Below, piece by piece: positions 39,960-50,841 of a stretch of DNA of 64,000 nt. The notes below the pieces were generated by a model that saw only the letters and a list, made by a program, of their open reading frames with translations, ran no database searches and was not told the DNA's origin. The stretch is from Antedon bifida (taxonomy: Eukaryota > Echinodermata > Crinoidea > Comatulida > Antedonidae), in NCBI GenBank assembly GCA_963402885.1, contig OY727093.1, forward strand, positions 6,521,501 through 6,585,500. The letters are read 5' to 3'. How positions within the stretch are numbered: the stretch's first letter is position 1; every line of letters starts with the position of its first letter. The translations under genes and the position numbers were made by a program.

Positions 39960-40835
39960 ATGACAGATCAAGTTCGTGTAATTCTTTGGTGTATTCCTCG
40001 TACAGTTTCTACTGCCTTTGAGAAATGTATGAGTAACCTTGACGATGTTCAGATCTTGCATGAGCCGTATTTGTCCACGTTCTCAATCGGAGCTGAAAGG
40101 TTTCCTCCAGAAAACGGTTTTGAAGAAGAAGCTGATATGTTTGTAGAGAAATCGAATACCGGATCTTCAGAGTATGATGTTGGTTGGGAGCCAGACGTGG
40201 CAACCTACAAGTTTACTAAAGAGAATATTTTGGAGGCTGAATATCCAGACAAGAATGTGGTGTTTGTCAAAGATATGTCATATGCCATTACATGGAAACT
40301 CCATATGCTACCTACAGGCTACCGCCATGCATTCTTGATTCGACATCCCGTCAAAGTTTTTTCTTCTTGGAAGAAAATGGTTACCGGTTTTGAAGATGGA
40401 TTTTCTAAAAAGTGTCCTTTGGTAAACAACAACACAAATGTTCCAAAAAAATATGGTTTTGGAGAAAGTGTTCAATGGTATGAGCATCTTGTAAAGACCG
40501 GGATTGAACCAGACCCGGTAATCATAGATGCTGATGATCTTTTGGGAAATCCGGAAATGATTTTAAGAGAGTTTTGTAAACGCACAGGAATTCTGTATAG
40601 TGAAGAATTATTGAACTGGGATGCAGGAGAAAGTGTTACACACAAATGGAAGGCTTCTAATGTATATATGAAAGGCCACAAAGTATTTGGTTATTATGAC
40701 AAAGCATTTGCAAGTAAGGGGTTCCACAAACCCGAAGAACCGCCCATTGACCGCGCGAAATTATCAGAAGATGTGAATGTCTGTATTGACGCCGCATTGC
40801 CATACTATGAACAATTATATGCTCTACGTCTGTGA
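39960..40835 (+). CDS. P-loop sulfotransferase-like protein, copy 5 (291 aa)
   Basis: Intact single coding exon. The PAPS loop IPRTVSTAF is kept. The Glu-Pro motif reads HEPY instead of NEPY. The 3'-phosphate motif reads RHPVKVFSSW instead of RNP. Residues 40-80 and 141-160 are divergent (GFEDGFSKKCPLVNNN). It ends ALRL because TGC has become TGA, removing the terminal CA. The 5'UTR intron is conserved. Of the intact copies it is among the most divergent around the ligand-binding parts, so acceptor or cofactor contacts may have shifted. Confidence 0.86.
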   Translation: MTDQVRVILWCIPRTVSTAFEKCMSNLDDVQILHEPYLSTFSIGAERFPPENGFEEEADMFVEKSNTGSSEYDVGWEPDVATYKFTKENILEAEYPDKNVVFVKDMSYAITWKLHMLPTGYRHAFLIRHPVKVFSSWKKMVTGFEDGFSKKCPLVNNNTNVPKKYGFGESVQWYEHLVKTGIEPDPVIIDADDLLGNPEMILREFCKRTGILYSEELLNWDAGESVTHKWKASNVYMKGHKVFGYYDKAFASKGFHKPEEPPIDRAKLSEDVNVCIDAALPYYEQLYALRL

Positions 40836-41254
40836 GCATAAACGTCCTTAAGAAAATAAAGAGAATGATTTAAGTTTTTGAGAACAGTAGATAAAAGTTT
40901 CTTCCTACATCTGTGTGCCATACAATTATAAGATTATATACAAGAATTGAAAAACTATTAATTTTCTGCCTTAACACGTTCGGTAAACTTCAATCGATGT
41001 TACTTTAAAAAATAGTATTATATATTTACTTATATATTTTATTGATGTTCAGGCTGCACACGTGTGTTAAATATATTACTGACAATAATAAACTAACCAT
41101 ATTATGTGAATGTAAAAGATTACTTAATATTGGTCAAGAACATTGTAATTATGAATCTCTAGGCCTAAGAATAAACAAAACACAATAAAAAATGTCTTTG
41201 TCTCTTTTTTCAATAAAAACTAGTAGGCCTACAGTGCATTTTCTACCCCTACAG

Positions 41255-41310
41255 TAAACTGATGCCGCAGGTTATTGGCGGACTGGATCTAAAGCTTATT
41301 ACTGCGGCAA
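41255..41310 (+). pseudogene. Broken cholinesterase-like copy D (exon 2 remnant)
   Basis: A CCCCTACAG acceptor is followed by the same shrunken exon-2 sequence as in copies C and E (TAAACTGATGCCGCAG, then GGCGGACTGGATCT), preceded by matching intron sequence from about 40960. No other exon is found nearby. It shows that an esterase unit once lay downstream of sulfotransferase copy 5 as well. Confidence 0.75.
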
Positions 41311-41539
41311 GGCAGAAATCATGAATAATTCATGGCCTTAATTAGGCTCGTACATTTTACATAATTTCTGCCTTAACCTCATAGGAGAAAAAACTATTTT
41401 TCTTTTATAACTTGATGTCTCAGGCAGAAATCATGTATAATGAACGATTAATTATTACTATGTAAAGATCTACTTCTTAAATATAACCTAACCCTCAACT
41501 CATTTGCGCCATACAAGCTGGCTTGTCGAAAACTGATAC

Positions 41540-42245
41540 AACAAGCACGAATGTGCGATACTCGGGATACAGCAAAAGAAGCTGTAATGACGTCATAAGA
41601 CGGGATGTAACGTCACATACACATCAATAACCTCGCTACCAAATACGGCTATATTCCGAAAAGTTACGTCACTTAACAGGAAATGGCATAATTACGGTAA
41701 ATTGTGAAATCTCAAAGTAATTTTTTGCTATTTACGGGAGCAGAAGTGACGTCACAATATCATAAATAGGGTTTACTGTATATATTCTTATTCTCCAAGT
41801 CAAGACCTTTGAAATGACACCAAACACGGCTATATTACGACAAAAATCGTTTGGCACCAAGGTACCATCCTCGAGACGTCATATGGCTGCATCCGGTTTG
41901 AAATTGAAAAACCCGGCTCTATAGCTTTGAGGACATGTCCCTGTAGTATACCCATGCCAAATCCCAGCTCAATACTACAACGAATAAGGGAGGAGTAGTA
42001 CTTTATAAATCGCACTTTTTTCGATTGGTACCATGTTTATGACGTCGTAATTCTGCATCCGGTCGAAGTACAAAAATGTTCTCTCTATAGCTTTGTTCAC
42101 CTATTACCCTAGTATATGCATGCCATGTTTCAGAGCCGTCAGACGACGCGTAAAAAACTAGTAGGACTAGTTGGCTCAATAGTGTTCAGATGGAGGAAGA
42201 AGAAGAGAAGATGAGCGAGTCCTAGACTCGGGTACCCCGAGTAAA
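41540..42245. repeat. Dispersed repeat, copy 2
   Basis: A longer relative of 2498-2820. It begins AAGCACGAATGTGCGATACT, contains TGTAATGACGTCATAAGAC and GAGGACATGTCCCTGTAGTA, and ends with ACTCGGGTACCCCGAGTAAA. No coding capacity. Confidence 0.7.
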
Positions 42246-43399
42246 AAACTATATGACGATGCTTAAGCTGACACTACAAACTACTTCTAAGAAAGTTGCA
42301 ATGATCACCACATTTTCACAAAATCTTTCAAATAATAAAATTTTCCTAAAAATAAGCTTCAGCGTGATCACTCATCCGTGAAGTCATTTATACGCCATTT
42401 TGTAAAATCACATTAATCATATCTCCGTAACTTTTCATCACATATCAGTTAAATTCAATGTACTTAAACTTCAGGTCAAGGGTAAAAATATTAAAAATAA
42501 AAATGTGCGCATACACAAGGTCATGCGTATAAAATAGCGCATTAAAAATTTAAAATGCTTAAAATAACATTTTGATCAATTTAGAGCATGATTTAGGTCA
42601 TTTGCGAGCTTCAAAAAATTACTGCGCAAAAACACGTATTTGCACGCGCAATACTTACGAAATGTAAAAATACTAATTTTTGTACACATTTTTATTCCAT
42701 GCACCTTCCTTTGTACATTTACCAAATTTGAGTTCATTCTGACTTAAAATAGCGCTATACGAGCACGTTAAATATGGCAAAATGCGTAAATTAATTGCAC
42801 AAAAGTGCTAAAAATGGTAAAAAATAAGGCATTTTTAAAATCAAAATAACTCTTCAGAAGTTTCGTCGACCCCCATTTTTTTTTTTATTATCGGGTAGAG
42901 TATAAAGTATAGTTATGATTTCATACATCATTAAGAAGAGCTACAAACCATTATGACGTCATGCTATTGTTATTTAAATAAACAACACGATTTTTATATA
43001 TTTTAAAATCCCATTATACGATTTCAATCATATCTCCATATAATAACACCACCCATATCAACTGAACTCACTCCCATCAATTTCATATCATGGGTTAACA
43101 TATAACATATTTATGTTCGCGTGCGCGCCATCGTGTTAGCGTTCGCGCATGTACATTTTACACAGAGAGAGCTAGAGGTGACACTCGCTTGTCTCACACA
43201 TGAATGGAGAATGAAACCTGATCACGCCCTCATCGCGATAACAGTTGTTGAATTGCATGCTGCAGATCTGCTAGAAGCAAAAGGTACGTACCTTAGAAAT
43301 CTCTTCTCAGCAAATTCGTATTTTATTTTCATCCCGAACAAACAACATTTGTTCATTGTATTGGATAAGTTCCGTTTGTCATTTAGTATTTGGACAACG

Positions 43400-43700
43400 A
43401 CAAGTTCAGTAAGTCATTTTGTGGTAAGTTTGTGGAATAGATTATTTATATAATATATAAATCCATCAATAATCAATCTATTTTTAAAATTAAAGAAAGT
43501 ATCTCATCGTTGATATTCATATATGATTTGATATATTTCGGTTTTATGATATTGTTGCTCTTTACTTTTTATTTTTGTATTGTACTTTTTTATATTACCT
43601 TTATAACATTTTATATGTGATTGTTTGTATTTTTTCTTTGTTATGTATTTTAAATGTATTGTTGAATGGATGCTAAATGAATAAATAAAAAATAATTAAA
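43400..43700 (+). repeat. Probable LINE 3' end
   Basis: LWNRLF-like codons are followed by a T-rich 3' region (TTTTTATTTTTGTATTGTAC) and then GAATGGATGCTAAATGAATA with AAATAAA words. This is the typical layout of a decayed CR1-group LINE 3' end. No reverse transcriptase motifs remain. Confidence 0.4.
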
Positions 43701-46180
43701 ATAAATTATATTATTGAATATGCCGACGAGTCACTAGCGAGCTTCTGTTTCGGGACGGTAGATGAATATGGCGATCTTTTAATGCGGCGCAATGACATTC
43801 AGCAGTGACTTTGTCATTGAGCGGCAGCTACACCATCCGGTGACTTGTGCATACGGCGACTTTATAGTTTGGCGACTTTTATATTTTTGAAAAAAAGTCA
43901 AAACGTAAGAAAAAAACGACTGTTTCCAAAGTGTTATGAGTCATTTTCAGTAAGTGTCTAAAATCGTGTCCCCATACATTGGTTTATAAACTGAAAATTC
44001 ATCATTGAACAAATAAAAATTCTTGATTTGTATCATAATCAACATTATTGTTAAAATAATTAATTACATATTAAACTAAAGATAATAACATTGATATTGT
44101 TGAATTAGCATAAAAATGTTTTTAGGCAACTTTTGTTGAAATGAAAATATTTTTAACAGTTATGGTCATTCATGATTTTTAAAAATTCAAAATATATCGA
44201 AGTACACAGTGCATGTTCACGGTATCTAGCAGGGTATACCCTGTTTTTGCGTCAGTGCAGCGATAATATTTTCTGAAAAAAAATTTATTGGAACATTTAA
44301 TGACATAAATCATACTAATAATGTTAAAACAAACATGTTTTGATTAGGCCTAGAATTAATAATGAAAATAATTTTATAACTTCAAACCATTTATTTATTA
44401 TGTTATATCTTTGTTTATTCCCTAACTGTGACGGATATGACAGAAACATTGAACCATGTTTATAATTAAATACGAATAAAATACGAAATGTAATACAGAT
44501 TGCGCCTACTCTTGCCATGCAATACATATTCATTTATCTGAATAAACTTTTAAAATAAATAATATTCAAACAGGTTTTAAAATTGATTTTTATAAACCTG
44601 AAGAGACTCACATAGCGTACATTTAAATTTACTTCGTGCTGTGCATAACAGTACTTCTGTAGGAGGCATAGGACTAATGTATAAATAACTTGGATACAAA
44701 AAACTGAACGAGATTTTAAATGAACTTTTTATTACGCATAGCTACATTAGAGAAAATATAAAAACTGTAATATATAAAAAAGATATTTGTTGGTGTTCTT
44801 TCTTAATTTTGTCTCCTTTATTTATTTATTTATTTAAGATTAAACAGTATGTCAAAACACCAAAACAGGATCGCCATAAAAAAAAAACCGATATTAATTT
44901 TGATTTACATGAAAATATATAATTAGTTAGTCAGTTAAAAACTGTACTTTAAACAGAATACAAATTTAGATACAAATTTCATGTACACAGATAAGCAGTT
45001 AATGATGCAGCCACCCACCCGCTTAAATTGTTATGTAAATGTTGATTAGGGCCTCCTAGGCTATATGCCTAATTAAATTTCTCTAATGAAAACAGTAAGC
45101 TTTTATGCTAGAGATAAAATAACTAATAACATTCTCTTTTAAAAATTAATTTCTTCTATTTGAATTGAAACAAACATCACAGAAGAGTGGTAATTGGATC
45201 TTGATAAGTTAAAGTTTAGGTTTTTCAGTACAGACGTTACAAAATGTCCCAGGGCCTAAGCTGTTTATCGTTGTACAATATTGTCGACATACCATAAAGC
45301 TGCCTAATCCTTAAGTCGCCAAATAAAGAAGTCGCCGACAAAGTTATTTAACCAAAACAAAGTCGCTACATGAACAAAATTGTAACCGAATGTTAAAGTT
45401 GCAAAGTCACCGCATTAAGTTGCAGCTGAATGGTAACGCCGCATGAAAAAGAAGCCGCCGAATTCTGGAGTGTCCTAGCCGAAGCATAAAAAGTCGCCGC
45501 TAAGTACCAAAGTCGTCGAAGTGTTAAGGTCGCCGAAAGAAATAGTGGTCGCCGCATTAAAAGGTCGCCGAAAGTGGCACTCCCGGCGTTCCATAGTATG
45601 ATGAAGGGGTACTGTCTAAAACGGTGAGCCTCTTTAGACTCTAGGGCTACCAGCGAATTAGGCCTGTAGATGGATTCGATGGATTTCTAGGCAAAGGCCT
45701 AATCATTTTACACGACCCACCTCTCTAAAGAGTAATATTTGCAAGATGGCTTCCACTAGGCAAGGCCTAGAATTTAGGGGGCCTCCTCGTAAGCCTAACT
45801 TACAACTTGGCCTATCTATACTACAGACAGCGAATTACGATCATTTCAGTGGCGTGTCAATTTAAGTCAATGTTCAATTGTGTAAATCATAGTTAATGGC
45901 GCATTCAGCATTATGCGTGCGAAAATCAATTTAAATTGTTCGAATTTACGTCACAAACATTAACCGTGTTAATACTTTTTGGTGTTCTTTAATAATTTTT
46001 TATTGCACTTTAAATAGTTTACTATATTAAACAGATCAGATTTGATTCAACAAAACAATACAGTACATAAAATACATTACAAAGATCACCTATAATCCGT
46101 CAAAGTGACGAATTATATTCTAGTTTCATATAGTTATTTAAATAACTTTCTATGAATTATCAATATTTGTTATAGGCATA

Positions 46181-47056
46181 ATGACTGATCAAGTTCGTGT
46201 AATTCTTTGGTGTATTCCTCGTACAGTTTCTACTGCCTTTGAGAAATGTATGAGTAACCTTGACGACGTACAGGTCATAAATGAGCCGTACGTGTCCGCG
46301 TTCACCATTGGGCCAGAAAAGTTTCCTCCACCAGAAGGTTTCGAAAAAGATATAGATATATTTATAGAGAAATCAAATGCCATCGAATCAGGGTATGATG
46401 GTGGCTGGGAGCCAAACGTGTCAACCTACAAATTTATTAAAGAGAATATTTTGGAGGCTGAATATCCAGGCAAGAATGTGGTGTTTGTCAAAGATACGTC
46501 ATATGCCATTACATGGAAACTCCATATGCTGCCTAAAGGCTACCGACATGCATTCTTGATTCGCAATCCTGTCAAAGTGTTTCCTTCTTGGAAGAAAATG
46601 TTAAAAAATTTTCAGAAGACACTCTCTTCAGAGTGTTTGGAAACCAATAATAATTTTGTTCCAAAAAAATATGGTTTTGGAGAAAGTTTTCAATTGTATG
46701 AGCATCTTGTAAAGACCGGGATTGAACCAGACCCGGTAATCATAGATGCTGATGATCTTTTGGGAAATCCGGAAATGATTTTAAGAGAGTTTTGTAAACG
46801 CACAGGAATTCTGTATAGTCACGAATTATTGAATTGGAATGCAGGAGAAAGTGCTACACACAAATGGAAGGCTTCTAATGTATACATGAAAGGCAACAAA
46901 GTATTTGGTTATTATGACAAAGCATTTGCAAGTGACCGTTTCCACAAACCTGAACCGCCCGCTGATCGTGCGGAATTATCAGAAGATATAAATGTCTGTA
47001 TTGACGCCGCATTGCCATACTATGAACAATTATATGCTCTACGTCTATGTGCATAA
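46181..47056 (+). CDS. P-loop sulfotransferase-like protein, copy 6 (291 aa)
   Basis: Intact single coding exon that differs from copy 2 by one visible residue (SHELLNW here, SHGLLNW there). It is therefore the product of the recent segmental duplication. All motifs are as in copy 2. A small insertion just before the splice acceptor breaks the upstream in-frame ATG present in copy 2, which supports MTDQ as the true start. Probably a cytosolic PAPS-dependent sulfotransferase; acceptor unknown. AATAAA follows shortly after the stop. Confidence 0.88.
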   Translation: MTDQVRVILWCIPRTVSTAFEKCMSNLDDVQVINEPYVSAFTIGPEKFPPPEGFEKDIDIFIEKSNAIESGYDGGWEPNVSTYKFIKENILEAEYPGKNVVFVKDTSYAITWKLHMLPKGYRHAFLIRNPVKVFPSWKKMLKNFQKTLSSECLETNNNFVPKKYGFGESFQLYEHLVKTGIEPDPVIIDADDLLGNPEMILREFCKRTGILYSHELLNWNAGESATHKWKASNVYMKGNKVFGYYDKAFASDRFHKPEPPADRAELSEDINVCIDAALPYYEQLYALRLCA

Positions 47057-47706
47057 ACTTCCTTAAGAAAATAAAGAGAATGATGTAAGTTTTTGAGAAC
47101 AGTAGATAAAAGTGTCTTTCGACGTCTGTGTGCCATACAATTTTTAGGAAAATAAACAGAATGATTTAAGTTGGAAATGCCAAATGGTTGATTCAAATTG
47201 TTTTCCATCACAAAAATAATTCTAATTTTAATTTGATTCATCTGATTTAATTATAGGTTACTCGTACCAAGCAAGATCGGTGCGAGACTATAGGTAACAG
47301 AAATATACAAATGGTATGCCTAAATATTATTATGGAATTTTTCCAACTTCAACTTTTCAAACAAACATGTTCACGCCTTTTATAGCTCTTTATGGGATTG
47401 CTAAATATCAAGCATAGACAATATTAATTTTCTGCGTTCGGTAAACTTCAATCGATGTTACTTTAAAAAAATAGTATTATATATTTACTTATATATTGTA
47501 TTGATGTTCAGGCTGCACACGTGTGTTAAATATATTACTGACAATTATAAACTTACCATATTAAGTGAATGTAAAAGGATTACTTAATATTGGTCGAGAA
47601 CATTGTAATTATGAATCTCTGGGCCTAATAATAAAACGCAATAAAAATGTCTTGTTTGCTATTTTTTTCAATAAAAACTAGTACAGTGCATTTTCTACCC
47701 CTACAG

Positions 47707-49351
47707 TAAACTGATGCCGCAGTTTATTGGCGGACTGGATCTGAAGCTTTTTACTGCGGCCGCATTATTTATTTTTATAAGGTAAGGCAGAAATCATGAA
47801 TAATTCATGAGCTTAATGATTTCTGAATAACCTCATAGGAGAAAAATATATTGTTGTTTTAATACTTGATGTCAGAAATCATGTATAATGAACGAGATTA
47901 ATTATTACTATGTAAAGATCTACTTAAATTCCTCAACTATAAAAAAAACACATCGAAGATACTGGACAGTTGCGCCATACAAGCTGGCTTGTCGAAAACT
48001 GATACAAACTAGAAAGCCACTCCGAGAGTGCATACCTCCGCCTACTGTAAAATTCTTCTACATAAGATTTCTCCGGGAAAATATAAATATATATAAATTT
48101 GTGTGTGTCTTAATGCTGTTTGTGATTTAGGCTAATTTCACTACAAGCATGTGTATGCGAGTTTGGTGTAATGGTTATGTAACAAGCCTTTCAATTAACA
48201 ATAGTTTCAGTTGACTAACAATGTGAACAGCAACGCGAAAATCAAACGAGTGAATTTGAAAAGAAATAGTTTTTTAAACTACTCGCATAAAAAAAGGTGC
48301 ACGTTAAATCAAATTATGTTTTGAAATTACAAATCACAAATTATAACTCTTGCCTCTTGTACAAAAAAGAAGTTTTTTGGACAAGTAGTTCTCGAGAAAA
48401 TGCAATCTCAGTTTACTTGTTACTTTAAGACTGCTCGCCGGCTATCTTCATCTCCTATATACGGAACATCATTTGGATAATAGAACAAATCACATATCTA
48501 CACATAATCAAACATCGTATACTCTATCTCTAACAATATTTCAATCTTCTATCGACTAAAGCTGAAGTATAGTCGTTATCTCGGGACCGTTCTATGGTCA
48601 CCACCAGGTAGGCTTACTTCATCAAGGCTTCTTTGAATGGATGTACTGGTTGGGAGCAGAAAAGCTAGTAGACCATACCCAGTACCGTTTTGATTACGAT
48701 CAATCGGGAAATTACCTCACGACAAACAGACAAACACACGCGATCGATTACATACACCTCCTTGGTGGAGGTAAATTATTATTATAACTATGACCATGCT
48801 TAGGCTTACACTACAAAGTAATTCTAACAAAGGTCGAGGAATTATTTTAAAATAATAATTGTCCATGTTCTAACTAAACAATGCTATAAACACGTTTAAT
48901 ATAACCGTTACTTACATTTTTATGAGAATAATCCAGGCTGTCCATGTTCTGTGTAGGCACTGTATACCCTGGAATGTGATTAGGTCCTTCTTTATTACAG
49001 TGATCCGAATATGGCTGACAGAGCTGATACGATTGTGGCCGATAAATGGCCGTTATTCACAATTCCCGGATTAGAATATAAACAGTTATCACCTGAACTG
49101 GAGAATGCTCGAGCAGTTAATGCGAGACAGCGTTCTTTCTGGGCGATCTATATACCGAATGTTTCGCAGGTAATAATAAAAATGAATAACATGTGTATTC
49201 ACCTAACACTGAAGAAAATCAATATTCCAGACTAAAATTAATTTTCTTAACTTGGCATCATATATCGATATAAAATTTCATTTTTTGTTTTACAGATGAA
49301 GTGGAAGTAGATTGGCGAAACAGTTATTACGACTGGAAATATTTTGCATTG
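47707..49351 (+). pseudogene. Broken cholinesterase-like copy E
   Basis: Same relic as copy C: exon-2 remnant from 47707, exon 7 at 49001-49169 (with the Cys-to-Arg change RQRSFW), and the start of exon 8 at 49296-49351, which again runs into foreign sequence after KYFAL. The shared lesions show that the gene was already dead before the segment was duplicated. Confidence 0.88.
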
Positions 49352-49753
49352 TCGGTCATTGTTTTAAGGGTCTTCACACACTTTGTTCCAGTGTCGGACC
49401 GGAACCGTGCCAGAACAGGTGTGACAGGCACTTTAACATGGACCTTATAGGTCCTTGTTTGAGTGGGGTACCAAATTTATCGGAAATTGAGAAATGAGAA
49501 AGTCATTTACTGGTTCTTTTAAAATTCACTCTCTTACTATACTTTTATCATCAGAAGTATAAACAAAGTTGAAAAATAATAGCATTTTTTTGTAACCATC
49601 CGTATTTTCAATAACAAATAACGTAATTTGTTGTCTCTTGTTTTTTTTAACTATTTTATGGAGATGACTATTTTTAACATTCCTGATTAGAAGTGATTGT
49701 GATTGCCATGATGACCAATTAACAAATAATACATAGGTTCATGGACTAAGTAC

Positions 49754-49773
49754 TGTTTGGACTTTGTTACTTA
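49754..49773 (+). promoter_or_regulatory. Conserved block heading the 5' untranslated exon of sulfotransferase copy 7
   Basis: TGTTTGGACTTTGTTACTTA, 98 bases before a donor at 49852 (AGAG then GTAAAC). The acceptor is at 49989. Promoter parts are kept although the coding region is frameshifted. Confidence 0.55.
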
Positions 49774-49994
49774 TAAAAAAAATGTGATTTATGTTTGACT
49801 GATTAAACACATTTAATGTCACATGCTTGTTGCGTCTCCTGATAGATAGAGGTAAACATTTCTTATTTGTTGTTTCAATACATTGAAGGTAAGTTTTAAG
49901 TTTCATGAAAAAGCTCAATGTAGGCCTACTGTATTTAAATTTCATATAGTTATTTAAATAACTTGCTATGCATTATCAATTTGTTATAGGCATA

Positions 49995-50841
49995 ATGACT
50001 GATCAAGTTCGTGTAATTCTTTGGTGTATTCCTCGTACAGTTTCTACTGCCTTTGAGAAATGTATGAGTAACCTTGACGACGTACAGGTCATAAATGAGC
50101 CATACCAGTCTGCGTTTACCATTGGACCAGAAAGATATATTTATAGAGAAATCAAATGCCATAGTTTCGGGGTATGATGGTGGCTGGGAGCCAGATGTGG
50201 CAACCTACAAGTTTATTAAAGAGACTATTTTGGAGGCTGACTATCCAGGCAAGAACGTGGTGTTTGCCAAAGATATGTCGCATAGCATTACATGGAAACT
50301 TCACATGCTGCCAAAAGGCTACCGACATGCATTCTTGATTCGTAATCCTATCAAAGCTTTTTCATCTTGGAAGAAAGTAACAATCAAAATAGAAAAGAGT
50401 CTTTCTACAAAACTACTTTTGACAAACGACAACTTTATTGTTCCCAAAAAGTATGGTTTTGGAGAAAGTCTCGAATTATACGAGCATCTTGTAAAGACCG
50501 GAATCGAACCAGACCCGGTAATCATAGATTCTGATGATCTTTTGAAAAATCCGGAATTGATTTTAAGGGAGTTTTGTAAGCGGACAGGAATTCTGTATAA
50601 CGACAAATTATTAAACTGGGATGCAGGAGAAGGTGTTACACACAAATGGAAGGCTGCCAATACATTTATCAAAGGCAACGAATTAATGGGGTATTATGAT
50701 GACGCATTTGCAAGTGAACGTTTTCACAAACCTGAACCGCCCGCTGATCGTGCAGAACTAACAGAAGATGTGAATACGTGTATTGACGCTGCATTGCCAT
50801 ACTATGAACAATTGTATGCTCTACGTCTGTGCCCAAAATAA
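49995..50841 (+). pseudogene. Sulfotransferase-like copy 7, frameshifted by a 35-base deletion
   Basis: It starts normally (MTDQ, IPRTVSTAF, NEPYQSAF) and then lacks about 35 bases after 50134, compared with copy 4. The frame shifts and stops at 50177. The remaining frame to 50841 is open and keeps RNPIKAFSSW, so only one lesion is seen and loss is recent. The downstream frame could start at 50095 but would lack the PAPS loop. The coding sequence is a mosaic: the start is like copies 2/6, the middle (ADYPGKNVVFAKDMSHSI) like copy 3, and the later part nearer copies 4, 8 and 9. Gene conversion or unequal exchange is likely. An assembly error at the deletion is possible. Confidence 0.82.

Larger units (their letters stand above)
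40836..43880. other. Spacer between sulfotransferase copy 5 and duplication unit 2
   Basis: It contains a dead esterase remnant (about 40960-41330), the second copy of the dispersed repeat at 2498-2820, and a probable LINE tail at about 43400-43700. From 42260 to 43400 it is AT-rich sequence with recurring GCGCATTAAAAA-type words. No supported gene: the 110-residue frame at 43121-43453 lacks any family signature. Confidence 0.55.
43881..49989. repeat. Segmental duplication, unit copy 2
   Basis: Counterpart of 28741-34618. It carries the GTCGCC array (45305-45575), sulfotransferase copy 6, esterase remnant E and the 5' region of sulfotransferase copy 7. The left edge lies directly after a GGCGACTTT-rich stretch, which is the inverse of the GTCGCC array word. 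Positions 48444-48726 are unrelated to unit 1. Confidence 0.9.

Noticed and set aside
43121-43453. 110-residue plus-strand frame
   Set aside because: No recognised family, and the end merges into a LINE-like 3' tail; it is likely chance or transposon debris.
50319-50678. Long minus-strand frames opposite the sulfotransferase genes
   Set aside because: They are mirror frames of conserved coding sequence and recur at the same place in each paralogue, without family signatures.
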